Source: Oreocharis arfaki (taxonomy: Eukaryota > Chordata > Aves > Passeriformes > Paramythiidae). From it: a stretch of DNA of 64,000 nucleotides. The translations under genes and the position numbers were made by a program. This document shows positions 38,114 through 51,955 of the stretch, piece after piece. The stretch spans positions 620,001 through 684,000 of the forward strand of contig VZRR01014210.1 of NCBI GenBank assembly GCA_013398015.1, written 5' to 3'. A model generated the notes under the pieces. It saw only the letters and a list, made by a program, of their open reading frames with translations. It was not told the DNA's origin and did no database searches. The stretch's first letter is position 1; each line of letters starts with the position of its first letter.

Positions 38114-38532
38114 ATATTTTCTGAATTGCATTTTTCCTTTTCTTTTTTTCTTCATTTTCTGTTTTGGAAGACCAGAATTTAGGATTCAACTCCAGTTTAG
38201 ATTTAAGTTAAATGTTACTTAAGAACTTAGCTGTAGCCTGTTGCTATTGGTTTGAAAGCAGTTGTTTGCTTCTGGTTTGTGCCTAAATGGTCCACTGCTA
38301 ACCCAGAGTATACAACAAGGAGGGCAGGTTTCTGGTGGCAATAATGTCTAATCTTACATGAGGCAGATGCCAAAAATAACAGAATTATAGTACCATCATG
38401 TTCCATGTATTAAAGTTTTAGAAAAGAGAAATTCAGGGTATTTTGTGTAAGGTGGGGCAGTATTTTTTCCTACACTTACCCCACTTCTTTTGTAATGTTA
38501 TCTCTGCATTGGAGCCAGCTGGACCAAGGTGA

Positions 38533-39140
38533 TTTTGGCCCAGACAAAAGGCTTCCATTAGTGTCTCCCTGCAGTCTCAGATTAAGCTCACCAGATTCAC
38601 CAATGTTTTGCTGAGAAAGCAGAACTACTATCAGGCTTGTGACCAGGAATTGGAGGAATACATGAAGGCAGGGTTGCAACAAGTCCACCTGCAGCAGGTC
38701 AAATGGGGCAGCATTGGGCATCAGTGTTGAATTGGGAGTATCTTATGATATTGACAGCTGATGTTGGTACTGAGCATAATTTTAGTGTTGAGTGCTACTT
38801 GATACCAGTATTCTGCCTGTCACTAAGCAGGACACAGGCACACATTTCCCCACAAACAATATGGCTTGTCTCTATAGAAAGAGAAGTGGAGCATGAACCA
38901 TTAGGTCACTTTCACTGTTATAGTTCTAGGACCTCATAGAATGTTATCTGCAGGATTCAGAGGTGAAGCAACCACTTCAGAGGACATTCTGAAGCAGAAT
39001 TTGACATGACTCAGGTCTCAGACACCAAGTTCAAAGGGTCCCACAGAAAGTATATCATACCTGATGCTTACAACTTGTGCAGGGATGGCATGATTGTACA
39101 GTACCTTATCCTGGAGGTTGCATGGCTAGCTCTCTGTTAG
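38533..39140 (+). pseudogene. Weak candidate for a decayed coding fragment
   Basis: Two short open pieces in different plus-strand frames look coding-like. One (38533-38730, 65 codons) includes a Gln/Leu-rich helical stretch around KQNYYQACDQELEEYMKAGL. The other (39006-39140, 44 codons) includes KFKGSHRKYIIPDAYNLC. They could be parts of an old processed pseudogene, but no parent gene is recognised and no poly(A) tail or target repeat was seen. Confidence is low. Confidence 0.15.
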
Positions 39141-40525
39141 CTGTGATAGTGATGAACAATAAATCACACCCACAGTAATAATAATAACAGTAATGTTTAC
39201 CTGCCGTAGATGCCATAAGTTCAAGAGTTACAATTCTCAAAACTGTTCCGAGTGTAAATGTTCAGTTTAACAGGAGCAACATTCATTTTCCACTCATGAG
39301 TTACTGTACTTAAATATACTTGCTAGGCTGTTTCTAAAGAAGTGCTAGACAGAAAAAAAAAGGCCATCAGAAGAAAGTGAAGGGAGAATGAAAAAGAAGG
39401 CTGAAGCGCATTCCATTTGGGACTCTAGAAAAATTATTAATGACCTTTGAAGGCATGTCGTATCTGTTCATAAAAGAAAAAAATCCCTGAAATACCTTTC
39501 CAGTGTTATGCAATACAGGCATTTATTTCTGTAAAGCTCTACTAGCTCAGGTTTAAAGTACAACCATTCGGGTGTTGCTCCAGGGACCGGTTTCCTCTGG
39601 GCAGCTAGCCAAGTCTGTGATCACTCTTGCAAACATAAAATAAATACAAAACTTTATGAGAATTCAATGTCCAACTCAAAGCCTGGCACTCCCCTTGAGT
39701 ACAAGAGGAAATGCCAACCAAATAATTATTAGGGTCATACTGCACAACTAAGTCTTGCCCTTTGCGTCACAACACATATCAGTGTGAGACTTTGAAAGAC
39801 AGATATTGTTACCTGCAGAGGACAAAGATTAAACTATAATGATTATCCTAGGAACACTGTTGGAAGATTACGGAAAGGGAAAAAAACACCAAAGCTATTA
39901 CTTCGTCAAGAGTATTGCTACATGTACTGCTGATGCTGTGTGATCTTGTTACATGTGCTTTGCTATTCCTTGTATATTTTCCTGCTGTTACAGGTGAAAA
40001 AACATCTACTGTGCTTGAATAAATTAACATTTCTTTGGGACACAGGAAAAAAATCTATCCATTTTTAAATATTGCTACATTCATTGATGAGTGTGTGAAA
40101 CTTAACACTGCAGAATATTTTAGATGAAAACTTTTTTAGTTTCGTTCTCAAAGCTGATAATTTTATGTTTCCTTGTCTAGTGCCATTTTCAGAGTCAGCT
40201 TCTGCAGAAAGCCAGGATTTCATTCCCTGTTGTTCATTCAAACAGATTTCAAATGCCAAAGAGAAATATGGAATATGGCATATGGCATATTTCCATGTAT
40301 CTTTCTTCTGCTTTATCTAGCATGGCTGGCCAGATATTTAAGAAATATCACACATGTACTCCATAAGTAAAAGACTGTACATCAAAACTATTTCTCATGG
40401 GAATATTCCTTCTCCTTTCTTTTTTCTGAAGTCTGTGACTTGAAAGTCCTAATTTAGCCAGCATTATGAATGAAATTTTGCAGGAGTATAGAGATTAGTA
40501 TATTATTTTATATTTAACAAATATA

Positions 40526-40577
40526 TTTGTTACTGTATTAGAGAACATTAGTATATGTTCTCTAATACAGTAACAAA
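40526..40577. repeat. Perfect 23-bp inverted repeat with 6-nt loop
   Basis: The left arm 40526-40548 (TTTGTTACTG...AGAACAT) is exactly reverse-complemented by the right arm 40555-40577, separated by TAGTAT. No base mismatches within the arms. It would form a 52-nt hairpin in RNA or a small cruciform in DNA. It matches no repeat family I recognise. Confidence 0.95.
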
Positions 40578-43500
40578 GTAATAAAATTAAACCAAGACAA
40601 AAGCATTAAATTAAACTAAATTAAGTCAACAAAATGTGTTGAACTTGGTACTAGGTATATACCTGCTGAAATAGTTGCAAGTATGTGCCTCTACAAGTGT
40701 AACACTATTTTCTCATTCTTGACCCAGTGGCTTTTATTTTTATGACTGTCTAAATGCCCAGTTATGCTCAAAAGATTGTATGTTCAATGTTAATTCCTTC
40801 ATTTTTTAATTGATTAGAAAGGCCAGTTACAGGTGGAAGCCATGCAAATGTCTTGTGAATGGAAAAAAAGTTTTACTTATAATTTGTTTACAAAAAATAA
40901 ATGAAATTGCATTTATGTCTCCTAGAATTTTAGCAGACAACAGTACCCTTTTCTTTCAACAATAACCTATCCACAGTAAATTTTCTATTTAAATAGCACA
41001 CTGCAGTTGATGCAGTTTCTAAGTTAATAGTGCAATAAACTCAACAGTGATGCTGCAGATTTTAAATGCCTTCTGGGAAATATAAAATATGCAAGTCAGT
41101 GTGAGGAGCAGCTGGATGCATAGGAGCATCTGGTCTCATTGGTCTGAGAACACTTTTTTGTTAAATGGTAAGGAACTTGAAATTTTTGGCTTGGAGATCG
41201 CTTTGTGTTGTCTATGAAATCAGTGTCTTCAATTAACTTCCAAGTCAATAATCCTATCATAATGACATCGTCTTTATACTTAATATTGTCATTATTCTCT
41301 GCCAAAACACATTTTGAGAGCCAAACCCCAGATAGCAGGTGCATCCCCTAGCATAAAAAAAAAAAATTGTACTACAACCCTGACACATAGCTTCAATTAC
41401 AAAGGCACATTGCCTTGCACAAAGGAGTATTCTGAAATTGATGGCAAAATTCTTGTTTGCTTAATTTGGATCAAGATTACAGAAACAGGAACATTAATAC
41501 ATTCACAGAAAGCAGAACAACTAACATGCCCTCCCTGCCTTGGTTTGCAATCAATCAGTCAGCAGTATTTCATCAATAAAGATCAGGCCAGCTACCAGGA
41601 TCCAACACGGTTCAGTCCAGATAACACTCAAAAGGAATAGTTCTTGCAGTAATTCTTAATCAAACAGACTTTTCAGAGTATTTCCTGTTACTGGAATTTG
41701 TGTAATTCTTCTTTCCTTCCCTGTATGCTACTATATCACATCTGTCCTATTAATTATTATATTACCACTCTATAAGAAATAGATCCATTATCTGATGGTT
41801 TTTTTACAGAATACTATTCAAATGAATGTGAAATCACAGAATTATGCAGTAGAAAACATACTTTATATATGTTTGCTCTGATATATTTTAAACTTTAATT
41901 GAATAAAATTCAGCTTATTTGGTCTGTGTCATTGCATTACAGGAGGAGCAATAGTCACACCATCATCACATGTAAGTAGTTCTCTAATGGTAAATGATAT
42001 CTTATAAATAGAAATGTATAATCAAAGTAACAAAGTTTTCTTGTTGCTAGAGTAGCAACTATGTTATTGGAAATATTATGAGACTTTTACCCGTAAAGCA
42101 AATGGTATCAGTGTTTCTTTGGAAGTGACAGAAGCATTTTGAGAACCATTCTCTCAATATATGTAGGAATAGGGTCTTTGTTCCCTTTGTGACCTTGTGT
42201 AAAATGCAAAGTGCAGGAATGCAAGTTATGTTCTATAGTCAATTAACAAGTTGGTGAAGTTTTGCTAAACCAAAGGTGTCAGAAGTGTGCATGTTATGAA
42301 AGAAAAGGAATTGGAACCATGCCAGCTGTTTTTTTGTTTTAATGTCTTATCATTTGCTTGCCAAAATATTTGTGTTCCTGTGCAAAGGGAATAACAGAGG
42401 GAGAAAAAAGGACACACGCTGGACCTACTCTAAGGAACAGAGCACCTACTCTACTGTACTGTGACCTCAGCTGGGCAGCTGCGTGAATAGACAAGGACAC
42501 TGGAAGTGGATAGTAAGGAAACACTGAATATAGGTGAACATCTTGTCATAACCTCATTACCTGTGTTCATGTCCTTACATATGTTGAACAAGCACTCTCA
42601 ACTCTCAATTCTCAAAACAACTTCTTGCCTGTGCCAGAGAAAAGGCATCGAAATCCATCTGGGTGTCTGTTGATCCCCATGCCTTAAGGCCTTTTTTACA
42701 AGTTAGTGCAGTATAATGCAATTAGAGTTATTCACCTAAGTGTCTAATCTTCTTCTTTTTTGTTTTAAAATTTGTACTAAGTTTTCCATCTGCTACAAAT
42801 AAAAGAGTTTGATGAATAAATTATTTACAGCCTGCAGAAGAAGAAGAGTTCGTATGAAACATTTTACAGACAGGAGACTTGCAAAAGAGGATATTTTCTC
42901 ATAGAAAAAAGAGCATCTGTGGACCAGTTGGTTTCTTGCTGACTAAGCCAACTGGATATGATTTTATTTTGGCAGCTTCCTTATTCTTGTGTGGGCTTCA
43001 GTTATATGAATTCCATAAGATATTTATTATTGGATGTAGCTATATACTGAATATCATGCATATGATGGTTTGTGATGTCAGCCTTAGTTTTCTAAGTTAT
43101 TTAACATCAAATGACGTTAAAATCCTAGTGCCATTTTTTCATACTTAATAAACGTGAGTCGTTTAGTGCTCAGACATTCATAAACTGGGAAAAAAAAGTA
43201 AAAGTTGAACTGCCTCTAATGTTCCCTTTTGGGACTCACGGAAAAACTTTTTCTGCAGCTTTATGCAAGAAAGTTAAATTTCAAGCATGGTAAGTAAAGG
43301 AAAGGATTTAGTCTCCCTTACAAAGATGGCAATGCACGAAAAATGGATTTTAGGAAGTGAAGTAACTCTTCATGTCATTGAACAGGGATTGACAGCTCAT
43401 GACATTGAAAAGGAAATCTTTTCTTGTTCACAGAGGGTGGGTAAAATGGGTGTCAGAGGCTCTGTGGGGACTTGCAGAGTTCTGGTATGTTCCCTCCACC

Positions 43501-46500
43501 TTAGCACTAGCATGAGAGTTTAACTGCCTCTCATCTGTCACCTCAAAAAGATGCTTTTTCTTTTCCCATGGTCCAGATTACCAGCCCTGGATTGGGTTTT
43601 AGCTGTGAGTATACTGGAAATAAAAATGTAAACATAAAGGAGAAAGTGGCTTAGTAGAATCAGCCCTCTACTCCACCTACCTAACTGCTTGCCTTATAAA
43701 CAGTTATGCTGAACCAGCTGGGAGGACACCGTGCCCAGTGCAGACAGCAAGAATACATTACATTGGTATTGCTGCTAAACTCTTCATTGCCTTATTCAGG
43801 AGACAGCTTTGCTGGTTTTCCTACTAAGTGAATGACCTCAGCCTTAAAAATTGCATCCATTTCTTTGGCACACAGGCCATTATGTCTTCCGTTTGATTGT
43901 CTAGTAATAAATACTTGCTGGGAATGATGCTCCTGAATTTCCTATTCCCCAAACCAGTAATTCAGAATGTGATTTCAGCAGATACAAGCCACGGTTGAAC
44001 ACTGAGAGATACTGCATTTTCTGGCCAAAGCTGGTCAGAGCATCGCCAGAACAGGAGTGAATTCAGCTGAAAAGGAACCCAAACAAAACCTGTTTTTTCA
44101 GCTGCATCAGATCCCTGGTTCAGGTCATCACATTTCTGCAAACAGAAGCATCTCTGAGCAGACCTGAATGTGAGACAGCCTTTCATTCCAACACTGCCAC
44201 CAAAAATTAGCCCAGAAACTAATAAAACTACAGAAATCTTCAGGTATTACACTTCCTTGAGATATTCCTGCCCTCTATTTTTACTGTCTTAGGACTGGTA
44301 CAACTTTGTGGGCAGTTATCCTTTGAACTGGATCAGAGAACTGATGTATCTTTTTATACATTTGCTTTAAAGCACTGGTCATGCAAAGAGGTGCTTGAGA
44401 AGTGGCATGCTGTGGCCGTTGTGGAGGTTGATAAGAATTTTTCCATGGAACACTTTGTGGTGTGACACCACAGCCCTTGGATGTACATTTCAGCATGACC
44501 TACCTTCACCCACTGACTCTTCTAGTTCAAACCAATCCATGAACTGACAAATGCCTCTGATAAGAACATTTAAATTGAATGAATGCCCAGGGCTCATTTT
44601 CTCCTCTTGACTGATGTTACACATAATAGTGTTCAAACACTCTGGGTGAAGAGGAGACAGTTGTAAATGACCCCCAAATCTGTCTGTGAGGACACTGCAA
44701 CAGTGGAAGTGCACAATTCCCCACACCTCTCAAAATGTTCATATTTCAATGGGTTATGTTTTCCATTCAATTTTTGCCTTTCCACTCAATCCTTAACGTT
44801 TTGTGTATCTGCCAACAAAGGGTAAAGGGTCTAAGATAATTCCTGCTTTTGAAAGAGACACCTTTAGTACCACCCTTAGCCCATTCCACAAGGGATTTGT
44901 GCTACAACTTTGTATATTTATAACTGAATATTTGATGGGTGCAACCAACCAGAAAAAGATTGACAAGAATTTTTATTCCTTTTCTAAAAGAATATACAAT
45001 TATTGATCACTTTTAAACAAAATACCAATAATTGGAAAACCCTTTATTCTAATCAGAAGGATTGTTATCTTGTTCTGCCCTCAGATGCACTGATTAAACC
45101 TCCTGTCCTCCATACAATCATCTGAGGAAAGGGAGACAATTCTATACGTCCATAGACATAAACTATAGTTTATGCAGAAAATGCAGAAAGGTAACCTTTG
45201 GCATTTTCAAAAGGAACTGCAAGAAGTACTGGATTCTTTTTATGAGCTGCAGTTCTGATACCCTCCTGAAGGCTTTGTGAATATTGTCCCAGGGAAATAC
45301 CCTCTACCTTCTAAAAAAATCCAACAACCCAAAACGACGCACACATACAAAAAACCAAAACCCAACACAAGGAGACCACAACTGAAGAAAAAACACTACA
45401 TTTTGAATATCTACAAACTGAAATGATGAAAATAAAATCTTCTCATCTTTAAAGACACCAAAGACCATCTCAGTTAGGTAATACAATTTTTCCGTTTATG
45501 CCATCTCTGCTGATGTTAGCTCAACTAACCCTTTCTGAAGTCTTGCTTTCTCCACAGGCAAAAGTTAAAATGAGCAAACCAGAAGGCAAGGGAGACCTAT
45601 GCCAGCTCTCCTTTCTGTGGAATAGTTGCGAACATCACAGGAATTTAGCATTATAGCAAGTCAAATAATGGAAGAAACCCAAATAATCAAATAAAATACA
45701 CAGATATTAGACATGCACTAGACTTTCCCAGATGGTAAGCCAAACTCTCATATTGTTTAAATTAACTCAGGTTCATTAAACCCTACACACTTTGATATAA
45801 TAATTTCTTAACACTTGAAAAGAGATGAAGAAAACAAAAATTATCTGTAATTGTTCCATAGTCCCTCTTCATTTCTGAAATGGTGTAAAATACTTCATTA
45901 AAATGAAACTAAATTCTTCCCTCTCTGGTCCCAGAAAAGAATACCAAGGTTATTTAGCTATCCTTCTTAAACTAGCCAAACAGCATGAGAGAAAAAAGGT
46001 ATCTTTAAAATTCCAAGCAGAGTTGTATAGAGCCAGATACCTTTTAAAGAACAAGAAATCATGTAGAAATTAACTACAATCAAAGAGTTCATTAAAGCAA
46101 CCCATGTCTCATAAAATCCCCTCCCACCAAATAAGCACAATTCATGTTTGAGTTACTGCCTATCAGTCCAATGCTTGCCATGTAAACTTGTCTTGCACAG
46201 GCTTGACTTGTTCATTCTTTTACAGAGTTAATTTAAAACCATGTCTGCTCTTCATATTTTCCAGCAGGACAGTCAATAAGCTGTTAACTTGATATGTTGC
46301 TTTACAATTTATCTCAAAACAGACAACGAAGCTAAATGCAGCAGAAGGATGCAGAGAGTCCCAGCGGTTACGGTTCATTGATAGCATATTCTACAGCTCA
46401 AACTAAAGATTTATGATGGATCAAGCTATTTTTCTTCTATATCCCTAGAAAATTCTTCTAAATTACCCATATTTTGACACCTGTAATTCAAGTACAAGGG

Positions 46501-47510
46501 AGAGAACAAAAACAGATTTTTCTTCTGGCTTTCTTGGAGCTTGTCTAGCAGCAAAGAAGTTACCAGGCTTCTTTGCCTTTTCTAGTATGTTTAGTGAATG
46601 CCTCAGAAAAAAGAAATGCCGGTTACCTTCTCTCCATTTCATACTTCAAAAGAAAACAAAAAGAATATGCAGAAGTGGTAACCAAGGCAGATGCCAACTT
46701 GCTCATGCAGGCAAGATAAGCAGACAAGATAAAGCAGGCAAGCACAGACTGGTTTATGAGTGGTGGACCATAAGGACAGTCATCATTCCCTTGAAATTGT
46801 TAATCATTAATCATCTCCTAACAATTTATTAGCCTACACAGACAATCAAGAAAATGCTACGCCTTGCAATATGAGTGTGCAGGCTAAAATGCTCGTTTGA
46901 AAAATAGAAGAAGCCACACCCAGTGCCCTTTATTGAATGGAACACCTGCAGGATCGCGCTGATCTGGTAAGAGAGGTCTCTCACACAACGCACATGGTGA
47001 ACAAAGACTTTCACAAACTGCAAAGTAAGGCCATGACTATGCTCAGATGTCAGCTGTAATTTAGATAAGAGGTCAGAGAAATGTGAAGTTTCTAAGCATT
47101 TTTCTTCTTCTTTTTAAATTTTGTTTATTATATAATTCATATACATGTTCACAGAAGAAAGACAACCAGCTCTGCCTATAACACACCCAGATGAATACTG
47201 TGGAATCTCTAATTATATTCCCTCAATTTGGTCTAGATCAAGTGGTGGCCTCAAAAGAGCACATCAAATGGATGTTAGCTCAGGGGGAAAAGTAGAAAGC
47301 ACGAGCTTCAGAATTGGTCATTGGTAGCTCTCCCACAACAAACTGACATTTTAATTCATTCCTTTCTTGAGAAGACTTTATTGACCACATACCTCAATAG
47401 ATGATTTGCCTCAAAATCATTACAGTATAGTCTTATTGAGACATGGTGGTGCTGTTTGTATTGAGTGTATGCTAAAGTCACTTGTCTTGATTGTCATCTG
47501 GGAAAAAAAA

Positions 47511-47544
47511 GATTCATGAAAGAAAAAGATTCATGAAAGAAAAT
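47511..47544 (+). repeat. 17-bp tandem duplication
   Basis: GATTCATGAAAGAAAAA is followed at once by a second copy with one change at its last base. Local duplication in A-rich DNA. Confidence 0.9.
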
Positions 47545-48893
47545 GTAGGTTTAGTTGAACTTTGGTGTCACTGGAAAAGGGCTATATTGCCCTACTTCTG
47601 TAGAAATTATGAAAAGGAAAAGAAAACAGCAGGCAGGAAGAAAAAGGTGCTGCAGCAATGAGGTCAATGACTATTAGATTTATAGACTTAGATAAGTTAA
47701 GCTAAATTTAGGACTACATTCTTTTCTAATAAAGACAACAAAGGAAGCAAAAAAATACATAAAACATAACAAATTTAAAATGTTTGTTAATAAAATAATA
47801 AACTGCCAAAAGAATCAGGCTTTTCAATATTTTTGAAATGCCCAAATAGATATTTCATTTGCAAGAGGTAACAGTGCTGCCTTAAATCATTGAGAGTAAT
47901 TGAATATATCTGGCTGTAGACTGTTTGCTGTTCTGCAGATTAAGTATAGGAAATGTAAATTGCCATTCAATAGTTAGTAGCCCAATAAAATTAACAAAGC
48001 CTTTTTCTAATTGACTTTTGTAGGTGAATATCAGAATGGAAGTTAATTTCTCACCTAAATAAACTGGAAGCAAATTATTTAAGAATTTATACACCTGCTA
48101 GTGAGATGTACCTCATATTTTCTTTCAAAAAGTATGCAATGTAATGTGTTACACCATTTACAGTACTGTTTGCAAAAATTATGTGCTATTGCTGTTCTGC
48201 CCGATTGGCTGTAAAAAACATGAACAGGATTTAAACAACACCTGAATGTCTGTGACAACATTACCTCAGATATCCAGATGATGTACAACAAAAACCTTTA
48301 CAGCGTTACTTGCAAAATCAGTCACATAATGCTGGGGTTTTTCTGTGCTATGTTTTCTGCTAAGTGTAATTTAGAACATCCTTGCATGAATTTTGTCAGG
48401 CAAGATTCCAAAACAGAATTTAAAAAGCCTACAAGTACATCACCATCTTTCTTTAAAATCGTGTGAGTACTTAAACATGAAATTAGGTTGGGATTCTGGA
48501 ACGGGAACAATAGAATTTCCTCTAGGGATCCCTACAAAGATATTTTTGGAAAGAAACAGCTTTTCTTCAGATCATGTAAATCATACCACTTAAATACCAT
48601 GATTCTAGCCCTTATGATTACCACAATTTGCCCCCAACTCCCAATGCCCTCCAAATCAGTGATACTTGAAAGAATGTAACTGAAGTTAAAGACCTCAGAT
48701 GAGCTACTTGCTAGAGATGTAAGGGAGTCCACTCAGGTGCTAAAACTTGTATTTAATGATTTATCTATTCTGAATTCCTCAAATATTATATAGTTTTCCT
48801 ATAATGCCTATGTTTTCAAGGACACTGAAACTGTTTTGAAGAACAAAGCACATTTTAAGCAAAAACAATATTGCCTTAGTGGAATTAATATAA

Positions 48894-49335
48894 TGGAATC
48901 CTAGAATCACAGAACATACTGAGTTGGAAGGGATCCATCAGGATCATTGAGTCCAACTCCTGGACCTGCACAGGACCCCCAAGAGTCACACTGTGTGCCC
49001 AAGAGCATTGTCCAAATGCTACTGGAACTCTGTCAGGCTTTGTGCTTTGACCACTGCCCTGGGGAGCCTGTTCTAGTGCCCAACCACCCTCTGGGTGAAA
49101 AACCTTTTCCTGATATCCATCCCTAAAGCTCCCCTGCCTCAGCTTCATGCCATTTCCTTGAGTCCTGTAACTGGGCACCAGAGAGAAGAGACCTGCACCT
49201 GCGCCTCTGCTTCCCTGCAGAGGAAGTTGTAACTGAAATGCAGTCTGTCCTCAGCCTCCTCTTCTCCAGGCAGAACTGACCAAGTGACCTCAGCCACTCC
49301 TCATACAGCTTCCCCTCAAGGACCTTCTGCTCTGA
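48894..49335 (-). mobile_element. CR1 LINE 3' end
   Basis: This minus-strand CR1 has octamer-like terminal text (GAATCCTAGAATCACAG) at 48896-48912 and the same body as the copy at 6237, such as GCCCAACCACCCTCTGGGTG. It is 5'-truncated near 49335. Confidence 0.92.
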
Positions 49336-51927
49336 ATATACTTTTCTCAATGTGGCAACCTGGTTCAACATTTATAGCCCCTTCAAATCATGTTCAACTC
49401 AAAACTAAGGGAATAAAAAAAAATCCACAAGACACCACCTAAAGGCATTTTTACCTGCTAGAAGCTGATCAGCAATATAATACAATTCTATTAACACAAT
49501 ATAAAAGGAGTTCAAAGTTAATCCTTTATGCATCTGCGAATATGAAGCAGCAAAGGATGCAGAAGAATAGCTTTGCAAGAAATGCCTTTACTTAAGAGAG
49601 AATAGAAAAAAAAATAAATTAACAGAGAGTAGATAACAAAGGTTAAATCATGTAATGCTTTCATTTTCTACATTACTAACACAGGTAACTTCTGTACAAG
49701 GTCACTCTGGACAAAACAGACAATCTAAATGGTCTGTGATGACCTTGATAGCATTGAGGAGAAGAATCAGATTTATACAATTCTTTTAACGTAATATTGG
49801 AGAAATAATTATGAACATCACTGCCACAGCTAATAGATACATGAAGCTCTCTTTCTTTTGGATCTTCAAGAATGTACATCAAAGATGCTAGACCTTTATT
49901 ACATCTCTCTTTAGTGGGATTCATGGCTTAACCTCTCCAGGGATTTATCTGAGTCAATATAAAGCATTAGTCATAATTGTTTCTTAAACATATGTACAGA
50001 TTCACAGCTATATGATTGCACCTGGGAAACAATAAGTGAAACACGAATTCTGGAAAAGGAGGAACATACACAGAACTGTGTGAAACTTTTATTTTCCCAT
50101 GTCCTGAACTAACCTCATTTCCGGAAGTAAAGCAAAACAAAACAAAGCAAAAAAACCCAACACCCTACTCAGCTCACCACACTTGATATTTTCCCATGTC
50201 TTTTGCAATCTGACTGTCAGCTTTCCATTGATTCATTCCTCCTCACAGCCTTTCCTAATCTATCAATGCCCCCTCCCCTTTTCTATTGTCTTTGAACTTT
50301 CAGATCTCTGCTGAACCCAGGCATAGCCCTAGGAAGAGTACCCCATTCCAGCCTACGTGGAGCCAGTTTGTCTCCCAATAGCCCAGCAGCCACTCATATC
50401 TAAAATTCTTTGACGTTATATACCTTAGGCTTTATCTGTGTCATTGTTCTTCCTTCTAAGGCACTCCTATAACAACTTTGTTGCCATTTCCCAGGATTTA
50501 ACTCTTTGCATTCAGATTGGCAACTGAACAAAACTGAACTCTGAAAAAGTCATAAATAGTCAATACTAAATTCATAACAAATTCTGAAAGTATATATTCC
50601 AAGCTTTATAGCTTGAATAGAAGGAAATTAATTCTGTAAAAGCCCTTGGGGTTTTTTTTTGTTTTTTTGGGGTTTTTTAAATTCTAACTAGTTACTTAGA
50701 TTTTAATGAAATGGAAAAGAGAAAATTAATTTTAAGTACTAGATGCTTCATGACTCAGCTTTACTGACACCTTTAGCCCATGCAATGCTTTCTGGAAACT
50801 GTGAAAAGCCAGGCATACTTAGAATGAAAAATCCTTCACTGAATGGAACCCACACCAGAATTTTGTCCCTTACCTTCTCTATCGAGTGCACAACGAGACT
50901 TAGATCTCACAGAAGAGCTGGCCTGCACTGCTAATAGAAAGTTGTTCTGAGTACCCATCAGAAAACACTGTACTAGGCAGTGCCCACTTCTACTACTCTG
51001 GGGATGGTCCTTGCAGCTCTCCTGGAAGCAGGGTCCAGCACCTCCTCCCAAGGACAAGGACACACCTTTCACACAACTCAGGAGAACTTGTTTTCTTTTA
51101 GAACAAAGCTGTGTCATGGCAGGGTTCCTATGAATAGGAGTGGGCAGCATTCTTTTCACACGGCTTCAAATGGCTGGGTCTGTTCCTTTCCAGTTCACAG
51201 AAAGAAGGAAATATTCAGAGGGTTGGCTGCCCTGGCATTCTTTAGACATTTATTCTTATTCTATTAATCACATCCTGGATGTGCTGTGTAGGTAGTTGAG
51301 GTAGTTTCCACCTCAAAAGCAGGCACCCCTCACCTCCTCCCAGCGACTAGAATACTGTGTGAGGACCCTCTCTAGCTGAGTGGGTTCAGCACCATGCATT
51401 ACTTCTCCAGACAGAGAACCCTCATCGGAAGTTTTAAAAGCCTGATTAACTATAAAATCACAGTCTGTACATCCTTCAGGGAAAGTTTTCTAGTATATCT
51501 CTTCAGACCACTACTCTAGATTAATTCACAGAAAACAATTATGTAAAAATAGTGGGACTTGATGTGAATCAATAAAATTATTAAACAGAAATATTTTCAC
51601 CTCTTTATTAGTATTTTGATTATAGGGTTGCAATAGGAGGTAAAAGGCACCTGTAACAACCTTGGTAAGACCAGAATTTGGAGCATACTTTCAACAAGCT
51701 TATTATAGTGCAAGCGTCAGGGAAATTTGGGTCATTAAGTAAATTTTGTCAGGAAACTATTCAGAAGTTTACTGCATGACTTCAATATAGCAAAATACGC
51801 TACTAAGACTGTAAGATTAATTTGCTATTTAACCTAACCAAATCTGGGGAGAAAGAAATTCACAAAGTGACTGAGTATAAAACTCAATATACATTAAGGA
51901 GGGAAGCCCAGTTTCTAATCTCTGGGG

Positions 51928-51955
51928 AAAAAAACAAACAAACAAACAAAAAAAG
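51928..51955 (+). repeat. (CAAA)n microsatellite
   Basis: Several CAAA units are flanked by A runs. Short simple repeat. Confidence 0.85.

Larger units (their letters stand above)
38131..48893. other. Intergenic downstream of HS3ST1
   Basis: Long AT-rich tract nearly empty of recognised repeats. It contains the possible decayed coding pieces (38533-39140), the perfect hairpin (40526-40577) and the 17-bp duplication (47511-47544). Open frames reach about 108 codons and look like chance. Confidence 0.5.
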
